From: Candidatus Nanopelagicales bacterium
GTDB taxonomy: Bacteria > Actinomycetota > Actinomycetes > S36-B12
Assembly: GCA_938091275.1 (NCBI GenBank)
Contig: CALKMY010000018.1
Coordinates: forward strand, 1 to 6,759
Direction: 5' to 3'
Length of the DNA stretch: 6,759 nt
Each line of letters starts with the position of its first letter. Positions within the stretch are counted from its first letter, which is position 1. The position numbers were made by a program, and so were the translations under genes. The notes below the pieces were generated by a model. It was given only the letters and a program-made list of their open reading frames with translations, had not been told where the DNA came from and did no database searches. Below are positions 1 through 5,839 of this stretch, one piece after another.

Positions 1-1388
1 TTGGCGCGGTAGGTGGCTCGCGGTTCGGCGCGCGGAATTGGATGCAGCGAGTCTGCCGGCATCAGGTGATGACGGGCGGCGGCGTGCAGCAAGATGATGC
101 GCGCCTCGAGCAAAGCGAACTGGTCACCAAGGCATTTGCGAGTCCCGGCACCGAAGGGGAAGTACGCGCCACGTGGAAGATCCGCATGTAGTTGCGGCGT
201 CCATCGTGACGGCTCCCACGTATGCGGATCGGGAAAGTACGAAGGATCTCGGTGGGTGACGTACTGGCTGATCAGGACGTGGGCTCCCGCCGGCACCGGC
301 ACACCGTCGACCACGACGTCCTGCAGGGCCCTGCGAGGAGCCACCCAGACAGGCGGGGCGAGTCGAAGCGACTCCGAGACCACCTGGCCAGCGACTTCGG
401 TGCTCATCACATCGGCAACCGTCGCGGGGGCCCCGGTGGTGATCCAGTCCTGCGCAAGAGCCTCCTCGCGTAGCGCCGCGAACACGTCGGGGCGGGTGCC
501 CAGCCAACTGAAGGCCCAGGTCAACGCATTGGCCGTCGTCTCGTGGCCGCTCAGAATCAACGTCAGTGCCTCGTCGCGAACTTCGTCGTCGGTGAATGCT
601 GATCCGTCTTCATCGCGAAGAGCCAGCAGCAGACCGAGAAGATCATCGCCCTCGGCGTTGCGCTGGCGACGCTCGGCGATGAGATCTTCGGCGATCGCGG
701 CGAGATCGTCGGCCGCTTGCCGGAACTTGCGCCAGTAGGGCAAGGGCAGGGCATCGAGTCGATCCAGGCCGGGCAGCATGGTTCGCTCAATCCGATCAAT
801 GGCGATCTCCATGGACTCGGCGATCTGATCGGTGTAGCGATCAGCATCGGTACCGAAGAGCGTGCGCGCGACGATCAGCAGAGTCAGGCGCATCATCTCC
901 GGTGCCAACTTGATGGTGGAGCCGACCTGCCACGAGTCGACGGTGGCGCGGGACAGCGCGGACATCTCCTCGGCATAGGCGTCGAGCCGGGCCTTGTGGA
1001 AGGGCGGCTGCATCATCCGCCGGTGGCGAAGATGGATTGGTTCTTCGTTGGTCAAGAGCCCGGCGCCGAGAACCTTGCGCATGCGCTCGAAGCCCACGCC
1101 CTTGATGAAGGAGCTCTGCTGCGCGACGGTGATCTCGTGGACCATGGCCGGGGAGAACATGCCCAGGAACAGTTCCCCTCCAAGAAAGAAAGATGACGCT
1201 GGTCCGTAGCGATTGCGCATATCCAGCAGGAACGACGGGGTGTCCCGTTGGAAACGAACGAGCAATTCACCGGGCACTCTCGCTCGCGGTCCGGGCGGCA
1301 AGCCGGACGGCGCGTCACGACGGTGGATTGCCGGGGGTGTTGGCGCATACTCGCGGGGACGCTCGGCGACGAACGGTCGAGTGCTCAC
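1..1388 (-). CDS. Cytochrome P450 monooxygenase (3' end cut by window edge)
   Basis: This is a soluble bacterial class cytochrome P450, a heme-thiolate monooxygenase whose substrate cannot be told from sequence. From a GTG at 1388 the frame stays open for 462 codons to the left edge. Visible hallmarks in order are a proline-rich hinge LPPGPR (residues 30-35), the I-helix oxygen-activation motif SGHETT (280-285), the K-helix ExxR (E339-S-L-R342), a PERF-like WEPSRW (391-396) and the heme loop FPFGAGTRKCLG (410-421) with the axial ligand Cys419. The last visible residues (TYRA) sit where the family usually has its final beta strand, so probably only about 10-20 residues are missing. There is no membrane anchor and no fused reductase or ferredoxin in the visible part, so separate redox partners are needed. 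The GTG overlaps the stop of the upstream PPOX gene (GTGA), with a GAGG four bases before it, which supports this start and translational coupling. Membership of the P450 superfamily is certain; the subfamily is not assigned. Confidence 0.96.
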   Translation of the reverse strand, partial: MSTRPFVAERPREYAPTPPAIHRRDAPSGLPPGPRARVPGELLVRFQRDTPSFLLDMRNRYGPASSFFLGGELFLGMFSPAMVHEITVAQQSSFIKGVGFERMRKVLGAGLLTNEEPIHLRHRRMMQPPFHKARLDAYAEEMSALSRATVDSWQVGSTIKLAPEMMRLTLLIVARTLFGTDADRYTDQIAESMEIAIDRIERTMLPGLDRLDALPLPYWRKFRQAADDLAAIAEDLIAERRQRNAEGDDLLGLLLALRDEDGSAFTDDEVRDEALTLILSGHETTANALTWAFSWLGTRPDVFAALREEALAQDWITTGAPATVADVMSTEVAGQVVSESLRLAPPVWVAPRRALQDVVVDGVPVPAGAHVLISQYVTHRDPSYFPDPHTWEPSRWTPQLHADLPRGAYFPFGAGTRKCLGDQFALLEARIILLHAAARHHLMPADSLHPIPRAEPRATYRA

Positions 1389-1777
1389 TGTGCCTCACTC
1401 AGGCGACATCGGATGCCTACTGTGTCGTCGCTGCGGCCCCGCAACTTCTCCAGCCATCCGATGGCGGTGTAGGCGAGCCCGTATTTGCGTTGCACAAGCG
1501 AGGCCACGGCTTGAGTATCGGTCGAGTCGGTCAAGCGTGCAATGCCTGTGACGCTCGCGCCGTTGATCCGCCCTCGCATGTCGCAAGGGGCCAGGCGCAC
1601 CTGTCCGTTGTTGCGTATTCGCTTTGCCTTCCCTGAGGTTGCATTGGTGATGACGACCAATTCATCGCCGTCACGGGCCACCCAAACCGGAGTGGCTACC
1701 TCCGACCCGTCCTTCTTCATCGTCGTCAGCGACAGGTACTTCCCGCGGGCGAGTCTTTCGACGTCAGGATGGCTCAT
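1385..1777 (-). CDS. PPOX-class, probable F420-dependent split-barrel protein (Rv2061-like)
   Basis: This 130-residue protein belongs to the pyridoxamine-phosphate-oxidase-like split-barrel superfamily. It resembles the actinobacterial 'PPOX class, probable F420-dependent, Rv2061' group, whose members bind F420 or a flavin and whose physiological substrates are largely unknown. Seen features are YLSLTTMKKDG (14-24), the strand ATPVWVARDGDEL (28-40), TSGKAKRIRNN (47-57, the usual phosphate or cofactor-binding region), the strand VRLAPCD (60-66) and RKYGL (97-101). The frame is open further upstream to 1924. The ATG at 1777 is chosen because family homology begins there, a near-perfect Shine-Dalgarno lies 4 nt upstream, and it overlaps the preceding stop as ATGA. 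It in turn overlaps the P450 start by 4 nt. F420 versus FMN use is inferred from family resemblance only. A role as a partner reductase or product-processing enzyme for the neighbouring P450 is possible but unsupported. Confidence 0.9.
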   Translation of the reverse strand: MSHPDVERLARGKYLSLTTMKKDGSEVATPVWVARDGDELVVITNATSGKAKRIRNNGQVRLAPCDMRGRINGASVTGIARLTDSTDTQAVASLVQRKYGLAYTAIGWLEKLRGRSDDTVGIRCRLSEAQ

Positions 1778-2028
1778 GTTCCCTCCTCGCCGCATTCCGA
1801 ACCGATGTACGGACAGTGCCTGCACCGATTGTGACAGCACTGGCCGCGGTCGAGATGAAAAGTCGCCGTCATGACGAAAAGGCCGGTCCGTGGATCGAGG
1901 TATCCGAGTTCTCCGCGCTCGCACGCGGCATCGTGCGTGAGCATGATCTCCGCGTAGTGCGGCTGCTCGGGTGCGAGGCGCTCGGGGTGCGGTGTGAGCG
2001 GCGCTGCACGAGTGGGCTCGGCTGTCAC
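1774..2028 (-). CDS. Small Cys-rich DUF5522-type protein
   Basis: This 84-residue protein has a C-terminal Cys/His cluster, RGQCCHNRCRHCPY (residues 61-74), preceded by LDPRTGLFVMTATFHL (44-59). From memory this arrangement (Tyr, Gly, Val-hydrophobic-Thr, His-Leu, Arg-Gly, Cys-Cys, then Cys-Arg-His-Cys-Pro-Tyr) is the signature of DUF5522, a small widespread family of unknown function. Six cysteines are present (36, 64, 65, 69, 72, 79), and the 64-72 group with His66 and His71 could bind zinc or an iron-sulfur cluster; this is inference. There is no signal peptide or membrane segment. It starts with GTG at 2028, overlapping the epimerase stop (GTGA), with GAGGA 8 nt upstream. It ends overlapping the PPOX start (ATGA). 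The coupling shows it is a real gene and not a shadow frame. Its function is unknown; it could be a small metal or redox protein or a maturation factor for a neighbour. Confidence 0.87.
   Translation of the reverse strand: MTAEPTRAAPLTPHPERLAPEQPHYAEIMLTHDAACERGELGYLDPRTGLFVMTATFHLDRGQCCHNRCRHCPYIGSECGEEGT
1781..1788 (-). promoter_or_regulatory. Strong ribosome binding site for the PPOX/F420 gene
   Basis: The minus strand reads GAGGAGGG followed by AAC and then the ATG at 1777, a near-ideal anti-16S match. It lies inside the last codons of the DUF5522 gene (the Glu-Glu-Gly just before its end). It decides the PPOX start in favour of 1777 over the longer open frame and suggests the PPOX protein is made at a higher level than the other coupled genes. 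Confidence 0.85.
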
Positions 2029-3032
2029 AGTCGGAATCCTCGGGGGAAGGGATCGTCCGGTGCGAGCATGTGCTGCGAGGTGCCGGTGATCCAGGCGCGC
2101 CCGGTGATGGTGGGAACGATGGCCGGGTAGTTGGCGACGCTGGTCTCGTGAATGGCCTTGCCGATGAAGTGTGTGCCGATGATCGACTCGTTGGTGAGTT
2201 CTTCGCCGATCGTCATCTCACCGCGTGCAATCAGTTGCGCGACGCGAGCGCTGGTTCCCGTGCCGCACGGCGAGCGGTCGAACCAGCCCGGGTGAATGAC
2301 CATCGCGTGCCGTGAATGCTGTGCGGTGCTGCCCGGTGCGACCAACTGCACGTGGTGCACGTGGTCAATGGCCGGATTCTCCGGGTGGACAGGAGCGGAA
2401 TGGATGTTGATCGCATCCATGATGCGCATGCCGATGTCGAGTAGTGCGTCGCCGGATTGCGGACCGAAGTCAGGTGCTGTGTCGATCGTGTCGAGATCAA
2501 CGATCGCGTAGAAGTTTCCCCCGAAGGCCATGTCGTACGTCACGGTGCCCAGTCCGGGCACCTCCACGGCCGCATCGAGTTCGGTCACGAAACTCGGGAC
2601 GTTCTCGATGGTGACGGCTCGGGCGCGGGTGCCCTCGGTCTCGACGGTCGCGATGACGAGTCCGGCGGGGGTGTCCAGACGAATCACGGTCTGCGGTTCG
2701 GTCACCTCGACCATGCCCGTCTCCACAAGAACCGTCGCCACCCCGATAGTTCCGTGACCACACATGGGCAGGCAGCCGGACACCTCGATGTAGACGACAC
2801 CCCAGTCGGCATCCGGGCGGGTGGGAGGTTGCAGAATCGCGCCGCTCATCGCTGCGTGTCCATGGGGCTCAAACATCAGCCACGTGCGCAGGTCATCGGC
2901 CTGCTCGATGACGTATCGACGTCGCTCTTCCATGGTCGATCCCGGAAGCACGCCGACCCCGCCGACGACGACCCGCGTGGGCATGCCTTCGGTATGTGAG
3001 TCCACGCACTGCCACGTGCGGATCGATTCCAC
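2025..3032 (-). CDS. Proline racemase family enzyme, probable 4-hydroxyproline 2-epimerase
   Basis: This 335-residue cofactor-independent epimerase probably converts trans-4-hydroxy-L-proline to cis-4-hydroxy-D-proline in the cytoplasm, the first step of hydroxyproline catabolism. Both catalytic cysteines of the two-base mechanism are present: Cys91 in MCGHGTIG (90-97) and Cys256 in DRSPCGTGTSA (252-262). Other family blocks are DSHTEGMPTR (11-20), GGNFYAIVD (171-179) and ESIIGTHF (282-289). Retention of the first Cys argues against trans-3-hydroxy-L-proline dehydratase, which has Ser or Thr there. The long form and the HTEG and GGNF blocks also recall true proline racemases, so the substrate is assigned from context: the next upstream genes encode an FAD amino-acid oxidase and a DapA-like lyase, as in hydroxyproline operons. 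The GTG start at 3032 lies 9 bp after the oxidase stop with only a weak ribosome site, so reinitiation is likely. Its stop overlaps the DUF5522 start by 4 nt. The family call is firm; the substrate is likely. Confidence 0.93.
   Translation of the reverse strand: MESIRTWQCVDSHTEGMPTRVVVGGVGVLPGSTMEERRRYVIEQADDLRTWLMFEPHGHAAMSGAILQPPTRPDADWGVVYIEVSGCLPMCGHGTIGVATVLVETGMVEVTEPQTVIRLDTPAGLVIATVETEGTRARAVTIENVPSFVTELDAAVEVPGLGTVTYDMAFGGNFYAIVDLDTIDTAPDFGPQSGDALLDIGMRIMDAINIHSAPVHPENPAIDHVHHVQLVAPGSTAQHSRHAMVIHPGWFDRSPCGTGTSARVAQLIARGEMTIGEELTNESIIGTHFIGKAIHETSVANYPAIVPTITGRAWITGTSQHMLAPDDPFPRGFRL
2037..2041 (-). promoter_or_regulatory. Ribosome binding site for the DUF5522 gene
   Basis: The minus strand shows GAGGA ending 8 nt before the GTG at 2028, within the final codons of the epimerase gene. 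It supports the GTG start over the first in-frame ATG (residue 29), which would remove the N-terminal third. Confidence 0.6.
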
Positions 3033-3041
3033 CGCTCGATG

Positions 3042-4265
3042 CTAGGCGAAGAGTCGCTGCGGCCCGAGGCGCGCCTCGGCGTCGCTGATCTGCTCTGCGT
3101 AGACCAAACGGGTCACCAGATCGGCTGTTCCAGCTGCCATGGCGGTGCCGATCATGCCGTGCCCGGTTGCGACGAACACCGGTTGGGCCCCGCGCTGGGG
3201 GAGGTGTCCGATGTAGGGGGCGCCGTCGATCGATGCGGGCCGGACGCCGGTCCAGGGCTGCACGGATTCTGGCGCGGTCGGAAGATCGATGGCGATTCGG
3301 GCACGGTCGATCAGAGCGGGAATCCGGTGTCCGGCGATGTCGCGGTCATCGGGTGAAGTGATTTCGTAGCGGGCGCTCAGGCGTAGCCCGTCGGACAGTG
3401 GATTCACGGCGGTGCGTTGATCCATTAGCAGCATCGGCCGCGTGGGCGCGGTGTCGGTGCGCGGCAGCGTCACGGAGTAACCCTTCGCTGCCCGAATCGG
3501 CAAGTCCACGTCGAGTGATCGGGCCACCGCCGGGGACCACGCTCCGGCCGCGAGGATGACGGCGTCGACGTCGAGAGTGACGTGGCCGTCGGCTGTCCGA
3601 ACGGTGGGGGATGATCGAACATCTGTCACCACGCCGGTCATCCAACGGGCACCGGCGTCTTCTCCGCGTTGACGCATGCGCATCCACAAGTGGGCAGGGT
3701 CGAGCCCGAGATCGTCGGTGAGTTCGATCGCGGCGTTGACGTTGTCGGTCAGCCCCGGTTCAGCTCGCAATTCGGCCTCGTCGATGTCTCGAACACTGAC
3801 GCCGTGGGTTCGCATGTGTCCGGCTTCGCGTTCGGCACGTTCGCCGGCTCCGGCTCCGGTGAACACTTGCCAGAGTCCGCGGGTATTGATGTCCAATGCA
3901 TCGTCGCTGAGTAAGAGTTCTGCGCTTCGTCGCAGGACTGCTTCGAGTCCGGGGTGGAAGGTGGCGACGTTAGCTTCGGTGCAGCGGCGTGCGAATCCCA
4001 TCAGCCAGTCGAGAGTTCCTTGGCCGGGTCGATTCGACAGAGCGAACGCGCCATCTTGGGTGAGCAGGGAGCGAAGACCACTTTTCACCATCCCGGGTGC
4101 GGCGAAGGGAATCGAGTGACTGACCACGACATGTCCAGCATTGCCGATCGACGTGCCGAAGCGAGGCTTGTCCGCGTCGACGACGGTCACGGTGGCTCCC
4201 CGCTCGGCCAAGAACGCGGCACAACTGGTGCCGATGATCCCGCCACCGATGACGACGATGTTCAT
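3042..4265 (-). CDS. FAD-dependent D-amino-acid oxidase/dehydrogenase, probable cis-4-hydroxy-D-proline oxidizing
   Basis: This 407-residue DAO/DadA-superfamily flavoenzyme probably oxidises cis-4-hydroxy-D-proline to 1-pyrroline-4-hydroxy-2-carboxylate. The N terminus is a Rossmann dinucleotide fold with GGGIIG (7-12) and Asp30 at the end of the second strand for the FAD ribose. This is followed by TSIGNAGHV (38-46), the second FAD contact ILAAGAWSP (237-245), KGYSVTL (261-267), and the C-terminal WTGVRPASIDGAPYIG (338-353) and TGHGMIGTAMAAGTADL (367-383) blocks typical of the family. There is no signal peptide or transmembrane helix. Length fits single-subunit DadA-like enzymes, and no separate beta or gamma subunits are seen nearby. 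The ATG at 4265 is 2 bp after the lyase stop with no good Shine-Dalgarno, so it depends on coupling. Whether it passes electrons to oxygen or to the respiratory chain cannot be told. Glycine or sarcosine oxidase-like activity is the main alternative, made unlikely by its neighbours. Confidence 0.92.
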   Translation of the reverse strand: MNIVVIGGGIIGTSCAAFLAERGATVTVVDADKPRFGTSIGNAGHVVVSHSIPFAAPGMVKSGLRSLLTQDGAFALSNRPGQGTLDWLMGFARRCTEANVATFHPGLEAVLRRSAELLLSDDALDINTRGLWQVFTGAGAGERAEREAGHMRTHGVSVRDIDEAELRAEPGLTDNVNAAIELTDDLGLDPAHLWMRMRQRGEDAGARWMTGVVTDVRSSPTVRTADGHVTLDVDAVILAAGAWSPAVARSLDVDLPIRAAKGYSVTLPRTDTAPTRPMLLMDQRTAVNPLSDGLRLSARYEITSPDDRDIAGHRIPALIDRARIAIDLPTAPESVQPWTGVRPASIDGAPYIGHLPQRGAQPVFVATGHGMIGTAMAAGTADLVTRLVYAEQISDAEARLGPQRLFA

Positions 4266-4267
4266 AG

Positions 4268-5149
4268 TCAGACGGTGGTCAGCGCGGGCGCCCAGTCGCC
4301 CGCTGCGTCGAGTAGTGCGTGGAGTTCGTTACGGGTGACGTCGTCGATCGCCGTCACTGGCCCGCGGGGCTTGCCGACGTCGAGTCCGCGCAGTGCCATG
4401 CCTGCTTTTACTTTCGCGTTGTACTGGCCCGCCTCGATGAACGTCAACAAGGGCGCGATCGCGTTGTAGGCGTCGGTGCGTGAGCTCGGATCGAGGATGG
4501 CGACGTGGGCGACGGGAAGAAGGTTGGCAATGCCGCCGATCCAGCATCGAGTCCCGGCGTCAAGGAACTCCACGATCGCTGCATCGGCACCACACACGAC
4601 ATCAATTGCCCCTGCGTATCGACGTGTGATCTCACCCGGTCGCGTCAGATCTCCTGATGCTTCCTTGATGCCCACGATGAAGGGATTCGAGGCCAGCTGG
4701 TCGAGGGTGTCGAAGCTGAAGGGAACACCGGTGCGTTGGGGGTAGTCGTACAGAACCGTCGGCAGTCCGGCGGCGGCGACGACGGTGGACACATGATCAG
4801 CGAGCTCCGTTGGAGTCGGCAGGCTGTAGGCGGGGGCGGCCAGCATGAGTCCGTCGAGTCGAAGGTGAGAGGCGACTGCCGCGTGTTCGAGTGCTTGGCC
4901 GGTAGACATGCCACCGACAGCCCCGAGGACCGGAACCGATCCGGCAACGACGTCGTGGATTCGGGAGGTCACCGCGCGGCGCTCGTCCAGTGAGAGGGAG
5001 TACCCCTCGCCGGTGGTTCCGCAGGCGACGATTCCGTGCACTCCGGCCGCGAGCATCGACTCGACGATGGTGTCGACACGATCGAAGTCCACGCTGTCGG
5101 ACTCGTCGAACGGTGTGACGAGGGGAACGAAAACCCCGGTGAGATCCAC
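4268..5149 (-). CDS. DapA-superfamily lyase, probable 1-pyrroline-4-hydroxy-2-carboxylate deaminase
   Basis: This 293-residue TIM-barrel enzyme of the dihydrodipicolinate synthase/N-acetylneuraminate lyase superfamily forms a Schiff base through Lys162 (GIKEASGD, 160-167). It has the GTTGE carboxylate-binding loop (44-48), Tyr134 in YDYPQRTG (134-141) and Tyr108 in APAYSLP (105-111). Numbering is offset by one from E. coli DapA, so Thr45, Tyr108, Tyr134, Arg139 and Lys162 match the classical active-site set. Asp135 replaces the Asn usual in the Tyr-Asn motif. The gene sits 2 bp before the FAD oxidase and upstream of the epimerase, with no lysine genes nearby, so the likely reaction is deamination and dehydration of 1-pyrroline-4-hydroxy-2-carboxylate to 2-oxoglutarate semialdehyde. 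The GTG at 5149 is the first possible start, because an in-frame TAG lies four codons upstream. AGGTGG about 12 nt before it is a rather distant ribosome site. Superfamily assignment is firm; the specific reaction is inferred from context. Confidence 0.92.
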   Translation of the reverse strand: MDLTGVFVPLVTPFDESDSVDFDRVDTIVESMLAAGVHGIVACGTTGEGYSLSLDERRAVTSRIHDVVAGSVPVLGAVGGMSTGQALEHAAVASHLRLDGLMLAAPAYSLPTPTELADHVSTVVAAAGLPTVLYDYPQRTGVPFSFDTLDQLASNPFIVGIKEASGDLTRPGEITRRYAGAIDVVCGADAAIVEFLDAGTRCWIGGIANLLPVAHVAILDPSSRTDAYNAIAPLLTFIEAGQYNAKVKAGMALRGLDVGKPRGPVTAIDDVTRNELHALLDAAGDWAPALTTV

Positions 5150-5182
5150 AGGCGATGTCTACCACCTGGCGCGAGGGACGGA

Positions 5183-5773
5183 TCAGGCTTCAGATGCGAT
5201 GACGCTGGCGATGGTGTCCTCAAGGGTCCCGAGCACGATGGGTCCGACGATCTGAACCGCGACGCGACCGTCGCGGTCGAGAATCACCGTCACCGGTAGG
5301 GAGCGGGGTGGAATGTCGGGGATCTGCGCGAGGAGGGTTCCGTCTTTGTCCACGATGCTGCGGTAAGGAGTGTCCACAGTGAACGCGCGAGCATCGTCTT
5401 CGTTGTCTTCGACGTTAATGCCAACGAAGGTGACGCCCTGACCCTCGAAGGTCCGCGCGGCCTCGGCGAATTCGGGCATCTCCGCGCGACACGGAGAGCA
5501 CCAGGAAGCCCAGCCGTTCACCACGGTGACGTCTCCACGGGAGTCAGCGAGCGCGAAGGGTTCCCCATCCAGATCTGTCCCGGAGATGTCCAGGGGCGCG
5601 CCGCGGTCGGCTTCGTCCACGACGGTCAAGCCGATCCCCGGATCCGTGGTCACAGAAGCCGTCGGTGGTGGAGCGAGTGCTTCCTCATCGGCGGAGAACA
5701 CCGAGCACCCGGTAGCAAGGGACATCGCTCCCAGCACGATGACCGCGGCGGTGAGGGCTGCCGGGCGTCGCAT
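5183..5773 (-). CDS. TlpA/ResA-like thioredoxin-fold lipoprotein
   Basis: This 196-residue protein is predicted to be exported, lipid-anchored and a thiol-disulfide oxidoreductase. It has a basic N end (MRRP), a hydrophobic stretch (5-20) and a lipobox-like LATGC, with Cys23 as the likely lipidated residue; Ala at -3 is a permissible but weaker variant. A low-complexity linker (24-55) follows, then a thioredoxin-like domain with DLDGEPFALAD (67-77), the active site WCSPC (91-95) and a cis-proline loop SLPVTVILD (158-166). The combination is typical of TlpA/ResA/CcmG-type extracytoplasmic reductases that keep cysteines reduced, for example in cytochrome c maturation or metalloprotein assembly. 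GGAGAG 9 nt upstream supports the ATG at 5773. The lyase gene starts 33 bp downstream, so the genes may be co-transcribed, but no functional link to hydroxyproline breakdown is evident. No cytochrome biogenesis genes (ccdA, resB) are visible. Confidence 0.92.
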   Translation of the reverse strand: MRRPAALTAAVIVLGAMSLATGCSVFSADEEALAPPPTASVTTDPGIGLTVVDEADRGAPLDISGTDLDGEPFALADSRGDVTVVNGWASWCSPCRAEMPEFAEAARTFEGQGVTFVGINVEDNEDDARAFTVDTPYRSIVDKDGTLLAQIPDIPPRSLPVTVILDRDGRVAVQIVGPIVLGTLEDTIASVIASEA

Positions 5774-5782
5774 GCGTGCAGT

Positions 5783-5788
5783 CTCTCC
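5783..5788 (-). promoter_or_regulatory. Ribosome binding site for the TlpA-like gene
   Basis: GGAGAG on the minus strand lies 9 nt before the ATG at 5773. It supports that start codon and the full-length lipoprotein signal peptide. Confidence 0.6.
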
Positions 5789-5806
5789 CGAAGCGTTTAC
5801 GCAGGC

Positions 5807-5832
5807 CTCGACCGGGTTCGCCAGCGGTCGAG
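5807..5832. other. Inverted repeat / potential RNA hairpin between pirin and TlpA genes
   Basis: A perfect 8-bp inverted repeat, CTCGACCG (5807-5814) and CGGTCGAG (5825-5832), is separated by a 10-nt loop, beginning 7 bases after the pirin stop codon. Three further pairs (5801-5803 with 5835-5837) can form across a small internal loop. No U-tract follows on the minus-strand transcript. It may therefore be a U-less actinobacterial terminator or attenuator, an mRNA-stabilising hairpin or an operator. The placement just after a stop favours a terminator-like role, but this is inference. Confidence 0.5.
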
Positions 5833-5839
5833 CGTGCGG

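Larger units (their letters stand above)
5774..5839 (-). promoter_or_regulatory. Longest intergenic gap; possible promoter or terminator region
   Basis: This 66-bp gap is the largest non-coding space in the window and the most plausible in-window site for a transcription boundary before the TlpA-hydroxyproline gene set. It holds the hairpin described separately, a short imperfect palindrome GCGTTTACGC (5793-5802) and the TlpA ribosome site. I see no convincing -35/-10 pair, so a promoter here is only a possibility. Confidence 0.3.

Noticed and set aside
94..738. 214-codon plus-strand open frame
   Set aside because: It is antisense to the P450 region holding the heme-binding, ExxR and I-helix motifs. 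Its translation is Ser/Arg/Ala-rich with no recognisable domain.
717..1196. 159-codon plus-strand open frame
   Set aside because: It is antisense to the N-terminal half of the P450 and is explained by the high GC content of the coding strand.
1778..1924. N-terminal extension of the PPOX/F420 protein
   Set aside because: The extra 49 residues are basic, unlike the family, and overlap the conserved DUF5522 gene. The strong ribosome site and ATGA overlap at 1777 fix the start.
2347..2364. Perfect tandem 9-bp repeat TGCACGTGG x2
   Set aside because: It lies inside the epimerase gene and encodes part of a His/Val-rich stretch (DHVHHV). Two copies in coding DNA need no other explanation.
2457..2999. 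180-codon plus-strand open frame
   Set aside because: It is antisense to the epimerase N-terminal half including the Cys91 motif, and no domain is recognisable.
2025..3032. trans-3-hydroxy-L-proline dehydratase
   Set aside because: That subgroup has Ser or Thr in place of the first catalytic Cys, whereas here Cys91 and Cys256 are both present.
4268..5149. Biosynthetic dihydrodipicolinate synthase (dapA)
   Set aside because: The active site would allow it, but the gene is packed with a D-amino-acid oxidase and a hydroxyproline epimerase, and no lysine biosynthesis gene is nearby.
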